The notes: generated by a model from the letters alone, not told the origin. Counted from the first letter of the stretch, positions 32,492-42,086 are shown. The stretch: 64,000 bases of DNA from Geothrix rubra (GCF_030268065.1 NZ_BSDD01000001.1:558001-622000), one strand, 5' to 3'. Numbers and translations are program-made.

Positions 32492-33739
32492 ATGGCCGCC
32501 AGTCCAGCCCCATCCCCCCAGCCCGGCCCCGGCGACGGCGTCCGGCCTGCCGGGTCTCCACCCGGAGGGGAACGGGAATCGGACCCTCCCCGTCGCATCG
32601 CCCACCTGGACATGGACGCCTTCTTCGCCTCGGTGGAGCTGCTGGAGCATCCGGAACTGAGGGGCCTGCCGGTGGTGGTGGGCGGTCGCCGTGCCCTGGT
32701 GGCATCCCGTGGGGACGGCCTTCCCAGGCTCAAGGACTACGCCGGCCGCGGCGTGGTCACCACCGCCACCTACGAGGCCCGTGCCTTCGGCGTGCACAGC
32801 GGCATGGGGTTGATGAAGGCGGCGGCGCTGGCCCCCGAGGCGATCCTGCTGCCCGCCCACTTCGAGGCCTACAGCCGTGTCTCCCGGGCCTTCAAGGCCG
32901 CCGCGACGGCGGTGGCGCCGCGGATGGAGGACCGCGGCATCGACGAGATCTACCTGGACCTGACGGACCTGGCCGACGACTCGCTGGCGTTGGCCCGCCA
33001 ACTGAAGGCCGCCGTGAGGGAGGCGACGGGACTCACCTGCTCCATCGGCATCACGCCGAACAAGCTGCTGTCCAAGCTCGCCTCGGAGCTGCAGAAGCCG
33101 GACGGCATCACGATCCTGGGCTTGGAGGACATCCCCGCCCGCATCTGGCCCCTGCCCTGCGCCGCGGTCAACGGCATCGGCCCGAAGGCCACGGAGAGAC
33201 TGAAGACCTCGGGGATCTTGACCATCGGGGACCTGGCCAGGGCCGACCCCGCCTGGCTGGTGGCGCAGTTCGGCCCCAGCTACGGGGCCTGGCTCCACGC
33301 GGCGGCCCTCGGACGGGACGACCGGCCCGTGGTGACGGTGCGGGAGCCCAAGTCCATCAGCCGGGAGACCACCTTCGAGCGGGATCTCCATCCCAGGCTG
33401 GACCGGGAGGAGCTGTCGCGCATCCTGCTGGACCTCTGCGAGCGGCTCGCCGCGGACCTCGCGCGGAAGGGCTACCGGACCGGGGGGGTCGGCATCAAGC
33501 TGCGGTACGACGACTTCACGACCGTCACCCGGGACCAGGTGCTCCCCGAACCCGTGGCCGACGCCGGCTCCCTGCGCCAGACCGCCCGGGCCTGCCTCAG
33601 GCGCGTGCCCCTGGATCGCCGGCTGCGCCTGCTGGGCATCCGCGCGGGGCACCTGCTGACCGAGGCCGGGTACCAGGCGCATCGGGCGCAGGCCGGGGCC
33701 CGCCGGGAACCGGGCCTGTTTCCGGAGCTCGAGGGGTAG
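32492..33739 (+). CDS. dinB: DNA polymerase IV (Y-family translesion polymerase)
   Basis: Error-prone lesion-bypass polymerase (415 residues). Catalytic acids are D40 in HLDMDAFFASVE and D151/E152 in GIDEIYLDL. The palm, thumb and little-finger regions run in the usual order, with a GIGPKATERL helix-hairpin-helix. An N-terminal 33-residue Pro/Gly-rich tail and an insertion of about 14-17 residues near RLKDYAGRGVV (about 79-89) are the subfamily traits. The C-terminus REPGLFPELEG resembles a sliding-clamp-binding pentamer. ATG at 32492; shorter starts are possible since the first 33 residues are low-complexity. Confidence 0.93.
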   Translation: MAASPAPSPQPGPGDGVRPAGSPPGGERESDPPRRIAHLDMDAFFASVELLEHPELRGLPVVVGGRRALVASRGDGLPRLKDYAGRGVVTTATYEARAFGVHSGMGLMKAAALAPEAILLPAHFEAYSRVSRAFKAAATAVAPRMEDRGIDEIYLDLTDLADDSLALARQLKAAVREATGLTCSIGITPNKLLSKLASELQKPDGITILGLEDIPARIWPLPCAAVNGIGPKATERLKTSGILTIGDLARADPAWLVAQFGPSYGAWLHAAALGRDDRPVVTVREPKSISRETTFERDLHPRLDREELSRILLDLCERLAADLARKGYRTGGVGIKLRYDDFTTVTRDQVLPEPVADAGSLRQTARACLRRVPLDRRLRLLGIRAGHLLTEAGYQAHRAQAGARREPGLFPELEG

Positions 33740-33830
33740 CACACCCGGTTGAAGGTGCCCCTGGCCCCGCGGCCATGGGCGCATACATTCTCCATGCCGG
33801 ACTGGAGCGCCACGCTCCCCCGGGGGCCTC

Positions 33831-34064
33831 ATGGGGACCGCCGACTACTGCGCACTCGTCGTCCTCCTGCTCGCGGGGCTCATCGCCCTGTCCATCCGGA
33901 AGGAGGAGAAGCGCGAGGCCGACCGCCGGCAGCAGGGCGGCCCTCCGCCCGCCGGCCTGGAGCAGCGGTCCGGCCAGGACCGGCGGGATCGCTCGCTGTC
34001 CGCGTACCTCGCGTGGGCCACCCGTTCCCAGTGGCTGAAGCTCAGGGCCCTGTTCCACGGGTGA
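33831..34064 (+). CDS. Small membrane-anchored protein
   Basis: A 77-residue protein with one hydrophobic N-terminal helix (about residues 5-22) and a highly charged Arg/Glu/Asp-rich tail (KEEKREADRRQQ, QDRRDRS). It looks like a tail-out single-pass protein with no recognisable domain. ATG at 33831 preceded by CGGGGGCCTC. It lies 91 bp after dinB and converges on the glycosyltransferase gene. Function unknown, and it could be a chance frame. Confidence 0.45.
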   Translation: MGTADYCALVVLLLAGLIALSIRKEEKREADRRQQGGPPPAGLEQRSGQDRRDRSLSAYLAWATRSQWLKLRALFHG

Positions 34065-34079
34065 GGGCGCCGGGGCGGT

Positions 34080-35615
34080 TCAGTTCCAGTGCGTGATCCG
34101 GGGCCAGATCGTGTGCAACGGTGTCCGGAGGCCCCGGCCGAGGTAGATGGGCCGGTTCTCCTCGGCCATGCCCCAGGGCGAGTGGTGCACGGCGACCTCC
34201 GTGACGGAATCGAAGTGGCCTTCGAGCCCCTCCCGGCTGCAGCCCAGGCAGATCAGGTTGGCCGGCTCCACGGCGGGCAGGCCCCAGTAGGAATCGGCCT
34301 GATGGGCACAGATGGCCGTCGGCAGCCCCAGGGCCGGTCCGAACTGGTTGATGGCGCCGGCCTCGCCGTAGTTCCCCGCATAGATGCCGGTCTTGGCGCG
34401 CTCCTCCGGCGGGAGCGAGGCGTAGATGCGGGCGACCTCCTGGGCCATCTCCGGCCATCCGAACTGATCGCCGAGGACCTGGTCCAGAGGCCCGGCGTGG
34501 CTCACCTCGGCCCGCTCGGGCTTCAGGCCCAGGCGGACCTGGTAGGCATGCAGCTTCTGAGGGGGGAGCAGGGGCACGAAGACGGGCACGAAGAGGAGGA
34601 AGGTGGCGGCCACGCCCGCGGCCGGAACGGCCCTGGGCCAGGCCTTCGCCCGGCTCCAGCGCCAGCGGTCGAGGGCCGCCTCCAGGGCCACGGCGCCCGC
34701 CGCGAAGAGCATGGGGTAGATGGCCGCGAGGTAGTAGTTCTTGCCGTGGAGCAGGATCATGGCCCCCAGCAGCAGCAGGTAGAACCAGCCCAGGACGCGC
34801 GCCTCCCGCCGCCGGAACAGTGCAACGAGGCCGGCCAGCCAGACCGGCAGGAGCAGGGGATCCAGGAACTCGATCTGCTGCTTCACGAAGGCCAGAGGCC
34901 CCAGCACCACGTTCTTGCCTTCGCGCCGGATGTTCTCCATGTCCGTGAGGAGGGGGAAGTGGTTCCGCACCTGCCAGAGCAGGGCCGGCAGGAAGAGAAG
35001 CAGGGCGAGGCCCACCCCGGCCCAGAAGGCCGGCTTCCGGAATTCCCGCCGGAGGGGCGTGAGGGCCATGGCGACCAGGAAACAGAGCAGCACCAGACCC
35101 ATCGTGTACTTCAGGAGCAGGCCCAGACCCGCCACCAGGCCGAACCAGAGCCAGAGCCGGGAGTCTCCGGTCCGGGCGATGCGCAGGGCGAGGAGGACGC
35201 AGCCCATCCAGAACAGGGGCTCCCAGGCCCCCACACAGAGGACGCCGTCCATGGCCAGGAAGATGGGAGCTGCCAGCACGCAGAGCCCGGCAAAGGCCTG
35301 TGCGAAGCCCTTCCCCCCCAGCTCCCGGGCCAGCAGGGAGGCGCTGAGGACCGTGACCGCGCCGCCGAGGGCCGCCAGGGCACGGACGACCGGCAGAGAG
35401 CCGCCCGCCAGGAGCGCGGCTTTGAAGAGCCACACGATCCCCGGAGCGTCGTCCACGTAGCCCCACTGGAGGTGCCGGGCGCAGTCCAGGAAGTAGAGTT
35501 CGTCCCGGAAGTAGCCGTAGGAGCCGCTCGCCGCCAGGTGCAGGAGGAGCTTTACCGCCACGACGAATCCCACGAGCCGCCAGGCCACCGGGGGGAGTTC
35601 CCTCGACGTTGCCAT
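34080..35615 (-). CDS. Membrane glycosyltransferase, ArnT/GT39-like
   Basis: A 511-residue polytopic protein with a dozen or so hydrophobic helices and a periplasmic-like C-terminal tail. The DELYFLDCARHLQWGYVDDAPG segment (about residues 38-59) resembles the acidic periplasmic loop of dolichyl-phosphate-mannose-protein mannosyltransferase/ArnT enzymes (the D-E at the start of the loop is the metal-dependent acid pair). It would transfer a sugar from a polyprenyl phosphate carrier; donor and acceptor are unknown. ATG at 35615 is chosen over a TTG at 35621 because AGGAGG lies 6 bp upstream of it. Confidence 0.8.
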   Translation of the reverse strand: MATSRELPPVAWRLVGFVVAVKLLLHLAASGSYGYFRDELYFLDCARHLQWGYVDDAPGIVWLFKAALLAGGSLPVVRALAALGGAVTVLSASLLARELGGKGFAQAFAGLCVLAAPIFLAMDGVLCVGAWEPLFWMGCVLLALRIARTGDSRLWLWFGLVAGLGLLLKYTMGLVLLCFLVAMALTPLRREFRKPAFWAGVGLALLLFLPALLWQVRNHFPLLTDMENIRREGKNVVLGPLAFVKQQIEFLDPLLLPVWLAGLVALFRRREARVLGWFYLLLLGAMILLHGKNYYLAAIYPMLFAAGAVALEAALDRWRWSRAKAWPRAVPAAGVAATFLLFVPVFVPLLPPQKLHAYQVRLGLKPERAEVSHAGPLDQVLGDQFGWPEMAQEVARIYASLPPEERAKTGIYAGNYGEAGAINQFGPALGLPTAICAHQADSYWGLPAVEPANLICLGCSREGLEGHFDSVTEVAVHHSPWGMAEENRPIYLGRGLRTPLHTIWPRITHWN

Positions 35616-35671
35616 GCACAACCTCCTGGATCAGGCTTGCCAGGCCGGCTACGGAAGGGGAGGCCGCCGGG

Positions 35672-36313
35672 TTAGGACCGCCTGGCGAGGTGTCCGACGA
35701 CCTTGATGGCGCAGCAGGCGGCACCGAAGCCGTTGTCGATGTTCACGACGGCGATGCCGGGACTGCAGGAGGCCAGCATGCCATGGAGGGCCGTGGTGCC
35801 GCCGATGGCCACGCCGGTGCCGATGCTGGTGGGCACGGCGATGACGAGGCTGTCCACCAGGCCCGCGAGCACGCTGGGGAGCGCCCCCTCCATGCCCGCG
35901 CAGACGATGATCGCCGGGCAGACCCGCAGCTCGGGCAGCACGGACTGGAGCCGGTGGAGCCCCGCCACGCCCACATCGAAGAAGGTCTTCACCGGATGGC
36001 CAAGGGCCTCCAGCACGGCCTTCGCCTCCATGGCCACGGGGATGTCGCCGGTGCCCGCCGTGAGCAGGCCCACGGGCGGCTGGTCCCGCAGGGGCCGGGG
36101 CGCGCGCACGGCGGTCCGGGCCACGGGATCCACCTGGGCCAGGCCCTCGACCGCGGCCATCTGGGCGTCAGAGAGCCGGGTGGCCAGCCGCAGGCCTTCA
36201 CCCTCGGAGAAGAGCCGTACCACCTGCTCCACGGTTTTGCCGGGGGCGAAGACGACCTCGGGGATGCCCGTGCGGGACTCGCGGTCATGATCCCAGCGGA
36301 TGTCAGCGTTCAC
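35672..36313 (-). CDS. larB: Pyridinium-3,5-biscarboxylic acid mononucleotide synthase
   Basis: First enzyme of nickel-pincer nucleotide synthesis, carboxylating and hydrolysing NaAD. The 213-residue protein shows the N-terminal larB region and the AIR-carboxylase-like core TAGTGDIPVA (about 96-105), VGVAGLHRL (about 125-133) and IGTGVAIGG (about 177-185). GTG start at 36313 overlaps larE by 4 nt. The final enzyme LarC and the racemase LarA are not within the window. Confidence 0.9.
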   Translation of the reverse strand: MNADIRWDHDRESRTGIPEVVFAPGKTVEQVVRLFSEGEGLRLATRLSDAQMAAVEGLAQVDPVARTAVRAPRPLRDQPPVGLLTAGTGDIPVAMEAKAVLEALGHPVKTFFDVGVAGLHRLQSVLPELRVCPAIIVCAGMEGALPSVLAGLVDSLVIAVPTSIGTGVAIGGTTALHGMLASCSPGIAVVNIDNGFGAACCAIKVVGHLARRS

Positions 36314-37131
36314 GGCGCCACCTCCAGGGCCTTGGCCAGGCTGCCGCTCTGGATTCCGCCCAGGTCCAGGGCCGGGAACCGGAAGCCGGCCCGCCAGCAG
36401 GCGCGTTCCAGGTCGGAGCGCAGGGGCTCGGCCAGGGCCAGCCGGGCCAGGTCCGGGTCCAGTTCGATGCGGACGATGCTCTCGTGCCAGCGGGCCCGGG
36501 CGGGCCAGAGCCCGCGGCTGCGGAGGAAGGCCTCCACCTGCTCCACCTGGGCCAGGCGTTCGGGGGTCACCTCGACACCCACGGGGAACCGGCTGGCCAG
36601 GCAGGGCGAGGCGGCCTTGTCGGCGTTGGGCAGGCCCCAGTGCCGGGCCAGCGTCCGCACGGCCTCCTTGCCGAAGCCCGCGGCCACCAGGGGCTGGAAC
36701 ACCCCGTGCTCGGCCGCCGCCTTCAGGCCCGGTCGGATGTCGCCGAGATCCTCGATCTGGGTGCCGTTCAGCAGCAGACCGTCCGCGGCCGCCGACGCGA
36801 AGGCCTCCGCGGTGTCGTAGAGGGCGCTCTTGCAGTGGTAGCAGCGGTCCCCGGCGTTGGCCCGGTAGCCGGGGCGGTCCGACTCCCCGGCCTCGAGCTC
36901 CCGCAGGTCGGCCCCCAGCAGTCCGGCCAGGGCATGGGCCTCGGCGCGCTCGTCCGAGGCCAGGGCCGGCCCCACCGCCAGCAGGGCCGTGGTGGGTGCG
37001 CCCAGGCGCAGGCAGGCGGCCAGGACGACGGTGGAGTCGATCCCCGCGGAAAAGCACACGTACGCGGGACGACCGTCCAGACGGGTCCGGAGGACATCCA
37101 GGAGGCGGGTCTCGAGGGCGGCTGCGTCCAT
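36310..37131 (-). CDS. larE: ATP-dependent sacrificial sulfur transferase
   Basis: Second step of the nickel-pincer nucleotide pathway: sulfur is donated from the enzyme's own cysteine, turning it to dehydroalanine, or from an Fe-S cluster in multi-cysteine variants. The 273-residue protein has the PP-loop FSAGIDST (27-34, with A in place of the usual G), C97/C100 in the DRCYHC motif, and C177 in SPCLASRFP, at the position of the sacrificial cysteine of L. plantarum LarE. It lies directly upstream of larB on the same strand. Confidence 0.9.
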   Translation of the reverse strand: MDAAALETRLLDVLRTRLDGRPAYVCFSAGIDSTVVLAACLRLGAPTTALLAVGPALASDERAEAHALAGLLGADLRELEAGESDRPGYRANAGDRCYHCKSALYDTAEAFASAAADGLLLNGTQIEDLGDIRPGLKAAAEHGVFQPLVAAGFGKEAVRTLARHWGLPNADKAASPCLASRFPVGVEVTPERLAQVEQVEAFLRSRGLWPARARWHESIVRIELDPDLARLALAEPLRSDLERACWRAGFRFPALDLGGIQSGSLAKALEVAP

Positions 37132-37183
37132 CCCTCCAGTGTGTCACCATCGGGACCCGAACCAAGCCCGCAGAAGGAAACCC

Positions 37184-37741
37184 ATGCGCCGACCCCTCCT
37201 GACCGCCCTCCTGATCCCGGCCGCCCTGCTCTCCCTGGCCTGCAGTTCCAAGCTCGAAAAGGACAAGGCCGAAGCGCTCCTCGCCAAGGCCTATCCGGTG
37301 GTGGTGCCTGTCCCCGTGCCCGAACGGGCCTCCGCCGAGAAGGGGAGCCCCGAGGCCCTGCGCCTCCAGGCCCTCAAGGAGAACCTGGACCGCAGCGGCT
37401 GGTTCGACATCGCCAGGACGGAGGAGGGGAATCGCGAGACCTACACCTTCCGGCTGAAGGCGGACGCACCGAAGACCATCACCGCCGCCCCGAAGGGCTT
37501 TCGCATCCCGGCCGCCGAGGCGGTCTTCGTGCGGGCCCTGCGCCTGGAACCGACCCGCGAGGGCGCCAGGGTGGCCTACCAGATCCGGCTGGCGAACCCC
37601 ACGGCGCAGTTCCCGCTGTTCCAGGCCCTGCACCCGGACGTCGCCCTGGGCGCCATGAAGGAGCGCCACGCCACCTTCGAGCGGCACGGCGGGCGGTGGG
37701 AGCTGACCGGCACGGACGAGTCCTTCCACAAGGCGGATTGA
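37184..37741 (+). CDS. Lipoprotein of unknown function
   Basis: A 185-residue protein with a lipoprotein signal (LLSLA-C at about residue 20). The mature domain is mixed alpha/beta without a recognised motif. ATG at 37184 with AAGGA just upstream. It is divergent from larE by 52 bp and lies 70 bp before the OPA transporter. I do not recognise it. Confidence 0.7.
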   Translation: MRRPLLTALLIPAALLSLACSSKLEKDKAEALLAKAYPVVVPVPVPERASAEKGSPEALRLQALKENLDRSGWFDIARTEEGNRETYTFRLKADAPKTITAAPKGFRIPAAEAVFVRALRLEPTREGARVAYQIRLANPTAQFPLFQALHPDVALGAMKERHATFERHGGRWELTGTDESFHKAD

Positions 37742-37811
37742 GACGGCCGTTACAGGTTCGTCACTTGGGGCATCCGGGCGGGTCCGGTAGCCTGGAGACC
37801 TCGAGGTCACA

Positions 37812-39155
37812 TTGGAACAGCACAGTCGCGCCTTCCGCTTCCGCCGGTTCCTGAACTGGTTCCCCCTCGGCCTCACCTACGCGGCCATGTACATGGGCCG
37901 CTACAACTTCAACATCGTGAAGGCCGACATCGGGCGCATGTACCACCTGGACATCGCGCAGATGGGCCTCATCGCCACCCTGGGCTTCTGGACCTACGGG
38001 CTGTCCGTCGCCCTCACCGGGCCCCTGGCGGACCGCATCGGCGGGCGGAAGGCCATCCTCTACGGCGCCCTGGGCGCGGCGGTGCTGAACCTCGCCGTGG
38101 GCCTCATGTTCCTGGGTGGCTTCACCGCCAAGCTCATGGTCAGCATGAGCCTGCTCTGGAGCGCGAACATGTTCTTCCAGAGCCTCGGCGCGCTGTCCGT
38201 GGTGAAGGTCAACAGCACCTGGTTCCATGTGGAGGAGCGCGGCGTCTTCGGCGGGATCTTCGGGATCATGATCTCCTCCGGCTACTTCTTCGCGGTGTCC
38301 GCCGGCTCCTTCATCCTCAGCCACCTGGCCTGGTACTGGGTCTTCCTCGTCCCCAGCCTGGCCATGGGCGTGATGTTCCTGGTGGATCTCACCCTCGTGC
38401 GCAACCGCCCCAGCCATGCGGGCTTCGGGGACTTCGACACCGGCGACGGCTCCCGCGCCCAGGATGCCGAGGACGCCCCCCTGCCCCTCCGGGAGCTGAT
38501 GCGCAAGGTCTTCCACAACCCGATCATCGTGTCCTTGATCTTCGCGGAGTTCTGCACGGGCTTCGTCCGCCAGGGCGTGATGCTCTACTTCACGGAATAC
38601 CTCAGCGCCGTGTACGGCCTGTCGAACCGGGCCGGGCTGTACTGGTGGACCGGCGTGGCCTTCATGTTCGGCGGCATCTTCGGGGGCCTGCTCTGCGGCT
38701 GGATGAGCGACAAGCTCTTCCAGTCCCGCCGCCCCCCGGTGGCCTTCCTCTTCTACCTGGTGCAGGTGGTCATGCTGGGCCTGCTGGGCGCCGCGCTCGG
38801 CCATGGCACCCACGGCGGAGAGATCTGGGCCATCGTCCTGCTGGGCCTCACCGCCATGTTCATCTTCGGCGTCCACGGCATGCTGACGGGCACCGCCTCC
38901 ATGGACTTCGGCGGGCGCAAGGCCGCCGCCACCGTCGCCGGCGCCCTGGATGGCATCCAGTACATCGGATCGGGCCTCACGGGCTTCGGCCTGGGCTACC
39001 TCCTCAAGACCCATGGCTGGGACGGCGTGGCCACCGCCGGCCACACGCCCACGAGCGCCTGGGTCTGGGTGGGGAGCATCATCCCCTTCAGCCTGGTGGG
39101 GGCCTTCATCATGACCCGCCTCTGGCACGCCAAGCCCAGCGCCGGGGCGCACTGA
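37812..39155 (+). CDS. Organophosphate:Pi antiporter-family (GlpT/UhpT-like) MFS transporter
   Basis: Twelve-helix MFS permease (447 residues). The N-terminus, with GLTYAAMYMGRYNFNIVKADI and a conserved arginine in the first helix, together with GPLADRIGGRKAI in the first loop, is typical of the organophosphate:phosphate antiporters (glycerol-3-phosphate, hexose-6-phosphate). The real substrate is uncertain. TTG start at 37812 with GAGGT 6 nt upstream. It converges on the P-loop gene across a hairpin. Confidence 0.8.
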   Translation: MEQHSRAFRFRRFLNWFPLGLTYAAMYMGRYNFNIVKADIGRMYHLDIAQMGLIATLGFWTYGLSVALTGPLADRIGGRKAILYGALGAAVLNLAVGLMFLGGFTAKLMVSMSLLWSANMFFQSLGALSVVKVNSTWFHVEERGVFGGIFGIMISSGYFFAVSAGSFILSHLAWYWVFLVPSLAMGVMFLVDLTLVRNRPSHAGFGDFDTGDGSRAQDAEDAPLPLRELMRKVFHNPIIVSLIFAEFCTGFVRQGVMLYFTEYLSAVYGLSNRAGLYWWTGVAFMFGGIFGGLLCGWMSDKLFQSRRPPVAFLFYLVQVVMLGLLGAALGHGTHGGEIWAIVLLGLTAMFIFGVHGMLTGTASMDFGGRKAAATVAGALDGIQYIGSGLTGFGLGYLLKTHGWDGVATAGHTPTSAWVWVGSIIPFSLVGAFIMTRLWHAKPSAGAH

Positions 39156-39177
39156 GGCCCATCCGACCCGCAGACGG

Positions 39178-39206
39178 CACAGATTCGAAGGCCAAAGGAA
39201 TCTGTG
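39178..39206. other. Intergenic hairpin between convergent genes
   Basis: CACAGATTC / GAATCTGTG form a perfect 9-bp stem around an 11-nt loop, 23 bp after the stop of the transporter and 22 bp before the stop of the P-loop gene. It is a plausible bidirectional terminator, but no T-run follows. Confidence 0.4.
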
Positions 39207-39227
39207 TGAACCTGGGGATGAAGGCCT

Positions 39228-40214
39228 TTACTTCGCCAGCTGGTCGAAGGCGGCCTTGAGCCCGCCATGGATGGCCTTCACGTCCTCGACCTTCCACAGG
39301 CTCCGCTCCTCGCGGACGAAGGTGGTGAGGTCCCTCCGGTTGTCGAAACGGGCCACCGGCAGGTGGTACACCTTCGCGGCGTAGCGGTCGCCTTCGGGGA
39401 CGATGCGTTCCACGCGGATGGTGCCGGGGCGGTCGCTCTGCTCCAGGAGCCAGGCCATGTCGTCGCAACCGTACTGGCCGAGCATCACCTCCATGGGCAC
39501 GCTGTGGTGGAGGATGCTGCCCTGGCCATCCGGCCGGCCGCGCTCGATGTTCTTGCGCCGGCTCTCGGCCGGATCCACCCACACGTAGAGCACTGCGGCC
39601 CTCTCCAGGATGGCGGGCGCCAGCGTCTGGAAGGCGGTCTCGTAGCCGTGGGGCGGGGTCAGGGGGAAGGCCGACCCGTTGGCGCCGCCCCGGGCCGCCT
39701 CGATGACCAGGGTCTTCCCGGCCTTGTCCTGGGCGTTCTGGCGGTTGAGGGCGTCGAGCTCGGCCCGGCACTCGGCCTCCAGGGCGGCGGCCACCTTCAG
39801 CCGGAGACGGTGGGGCAGTTCTCCCATCGGCTGCGCCAGGCCCACCTTGGCGTGGGCCGCATCCAGACGGTCCATGAGGTGCTGCGCCGCGCTGGGGACC
39901 ACCACCTGGCGCCCGGCCATGAGATCGGCGTAGTCCTCGTTCAGCAGCTCGATGAGGACGGCCCAGGTCCAGTTGTCCCGGAAGGGGCGGTTCGGGCCGT
40001 GGTAGTAGGCGTAGTCGAGGCCGTTCGCCTTCAGCTCGTCGTCGATCCGGTGCATGAGGTGGACGTAGGGATAGTCGTCCAGCTGGAGGGTGGGCCCCAT
40101 GTGGAAGTCGTTCCGGCACTGGTCGGGTGTGAGGCTGGCCAGGTACCGCCGGACCTCGGACTTGCCGGAGGCCGGAAGGCTGAAGAGCAGGATCGTGTCG
40201 AGGAGCTGGCTCAT
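39228..40214 (-). CDS. P-loop NTPase-fold protein of unknown function
   Basis: A 328-residue soluble protein. A Walker A motif LPASGKSE (about residues 13-20) opens the protein, followed by LQLDDYPYVHLMHR, YYHGPNRPFRD and a long helical middle. A Walker B-like LYVWVDP (about 211-217) follows. The layout resembles nucleotide kinases or the AAA/nucleoside kinase class, but I see no lid or substrate motif that names it. ATG at 40214, divergent from dnaG by 75 bp. Confidence 0.65.
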   Translation of the reverse strand: MSQLLDTILLFSLPASGKSEVRRYLASLTPDQCRNDFHMGPTLQLDDYPYVHLMHRIDDELKANGLDYAYYHGPNRPFRDNWTWAVLIELLNEDYADLMAGRQVVVPSAAQHLMDRLDAAHAKVGLAQPMGELPHRLRLKVAAALEAECRAELDALNRQNAQDKAGKTLVIEAARGGANGSAFPLTPPHGYETAFQTLAPAILERAAVLYVWVDPAESRRKNIERGRPDGQGSILHHSVPMEVMLGQYGCDDMAWLLEQSDRPGTIRVERIVPEGDRYAAKVYHLPVARFDNRRDLTTFVREERSLWKVEDVKAIHGGLKAAFDQLAK

Positions 40215-40289
40215 GGTCCACCGTGGCGCGAATCCTCAAGCATGCCATGACCGATCGCCGGGCGCCCCAGTCCGTGCTACTCCTTGAGC

Positions 40290-42014
40290 ATGCGGGATCG
40301 CGAGATCGTCGAGCGCGTCCGGGACGCGACGGACCTGCTGGCCCTGGTGGGCCAGGCGGTGAAGCTCCGGAAGCAGGGTTCCGCCTTCGTGGGCCTCTGC
40401 CCCTTCCACGCGGAGCGCAGTCCCAGCTTCCAGGTGGTACCCGCCCGGGGCTTCTACCACTGCTTCGGTTGCGGCAAGCACGGCGACGCCTTCGCCTGGC
40501 TCATGGACCGGGAGGGGCTCAGCTTTCCCGAGGCCCTGGACCAGCTGGCCCGGGCCGCGGGCATCGACCTCCCCCAGCGCCGGGAGCGGCCCGCCAGCGA
40601 GGTGGATCTGGAAGACCGCCTGCGATCCGCCCTGGACGCGGCCCAGGCCTTCTACGAGCGCGAGCTCGCCCGCCATGAGGGGGCCCGCGCCTACCTTCGG
40701 GAGCGGGGCTACGGCGACGGCTTCATCGCCGAGGCCGGGTTCGGCGTGGCGCCCGACGCCTGGGATGCCCTCGTGACCCACCTGCGCGGCCTGGGCTTCT
40801 CCGGGGATCTCCTGGAACAGGCGGGGCTGGCCGGTCGGAGCGAGCGGGGCACACCCATCGATTTCCTCCGCAACCGCCTCACCATCCCCATCCACGACGC
40901 CCGGGGCCGCCTGGTGGCCTTCGGCGGCCGGATCATGGGCCAGGGCCAGCCCAAGTACCTGAACACGCGGGACACCCCCCTGTTCCACAAGGGGGAGAGC
41001 CTTTTCGGCTTCCACCGGGCCAAGGGCACACTGAAGGAAGGCGCTCTGGTGGTGGAGGGCTACTTCGATGTCCTGCAGCTCCACCAGAACGGCATCCACC
41101 AGGCCGTGGCCCCGCTGGGCACGGCCCTCACGGAGGACCACCTCAAGCAGATGGGGCGCTTCACCCGCCGCGTCATCCTCTGCTTCGACGGGGATGCTGC
41201 GGGCCGACGGGCCATGGAGAAGGGCCTGCGGATGGCCCTGCCCCTGGGCTTCGAGGTGCGATTGCTGGAGCTGCCGCAGGGCGAGGATCCGGACACCTGG
41301 TGCCTCAAGCTGGGCGGCGATGCCTTCCGGGACCTCCTGCGGACCGCGCCGGACTGGACAGCCTTCATGATCGACCGGGCCCTGGAGGGCAAGGACCTGC
41401 GGCGGATCACGGATCGCATGGGCGCCTTCAAGGACCTGCTGGACTTCCTGCCCTTCCTGCCCCGCACCCCGGAGACCCGGGAGCTGTTCGCCAGCCTGGC
41501 CCACCAGCTCCAGCTCCCCCTCCAGGAACTCGATCGCGCCGTGGGCGCCCGGAGGCAGGCACCCGCCCCCTCGCCCGCCGCGGCCGCTCCCCCCCTGCTC
41601 CAGCTGGACGAGCTGATCCGTGCGCTGGTCCTGCTCTGCAGAGAGGGACAGTGGCGCCGGATCCAGGAGATCCCGCCGGCCTGGTGGGAGGCCCTGCCCG
41701 GCGCGCCGGTCCTGCAGGCCCTCCTCGATGCGGAGGGGGACCCCGCCCAGCTGCCGGCGGAGGCCCTGGCGGCCGTGCGCCGGGCCGAAGCCCAGTCCAG
41801 CCGCCAGGAGGACGGGGAGGGCCGGGATCCGGAGGCCCTGATGACGCGCCTGGAGGCGGACTACGTGGACCGGGAGATCCAGGCCAACAACCGGCTGCTC
41901 CAGGATCCCCGCACCCTGTCCGACCGGGGAGTGACCGACCGCCTCATGGGCCGGCAGAAGGATCTTCTCATCCGCAAGAAGGAGCTCGCCCAGCGGCGTC
42001 GGCTGCGGCGCTGA
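40290..42014 (+). CDS. dnaG: DNA primase
   Basis: Synthesises RNA primers for DNA replication. The 574-residue protein has the CHC2 zinc-binding domain (C37, H40, C58, C61 in the CPFH...CFGC motif), the catalytic RNA polymerase domain and the TOPRIM fold with VVEGYFDVL and CFDGDAAG, and a C-terminal helicase-binding region from about 430. I use the ATG at 40290; an in-frame TTG six bp earlier is possible and no strong ribosome site discriminates. With rpoD following it, this is the dnaG-rpoD part of the classical macromolecular-synthesis operon; rpsU is absent. Confidence 0.95.
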   Translation: MRDREIVERVRDATDLLALVGQAVKLRKQGSAFVGLCPFHAERSPSFQVVPARGFYHCFGCGKHGDAFAWLMDREGLSFPEALDQLARAAGIDLPQRRERPASEVDLEDRLRSALDAAQAFYERELARHEGARAYLRERGYGDGFIAEAGFGVAPDAWDALVTHLRGLGFSGDLLEQAGLAGRSERGTPIDFLRNRLTIPIHDARGRLVAFGGRIMGQGQPKYLNTRDTPLFHKGESLFGFHRAKGTLKEGALVVEGYFDVLQLHQNGIHQAVAPLGTALTEDHLKQMGRFTRRVILCFDGDAAGRRAMEKGLRMALPLGFEVRLLELPQGEDPDTWCLKLGGDAFRDLLRTAPDWTAFMIDRALEGKDLRRITDRMGAFKDLLDFLPFLPRTPETRELFASLAHQLQLPLQELDRAVGARRQAPAPSPAAAAPPLLQLDELIRALVLLCREGQWRRIQEIPPAWWEALPGAPVLQALLDAEGDPAQLPAEALAAVRRAEAQSSRQEDGEGRDPEALMTRLEADYVDREIQANNRLLQDPRTLSDRGVTDRLMGRQKDLLIRKKELAQRRRLRR

Positions 42015-42058
42015 GCGGCCGGCGGCGCGGTCCTCCAGGCCTCACGCAAACCCAGCCC

Positions 42059-42086
42059 TTGCCGGAATTCCCGGACCCCCTATACT
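42059..42086 (+). promoter_or_regulatory. Sigma-70-like promoter upstream of rpoD
   Basis: TTGCCG (42059-42064), a 16-bp spacer and TATACT (42081-42086), followed by about 100 bp of leader. It gives rpoD a promoter of its own downstream of dnaG. Confidence 0.6.
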
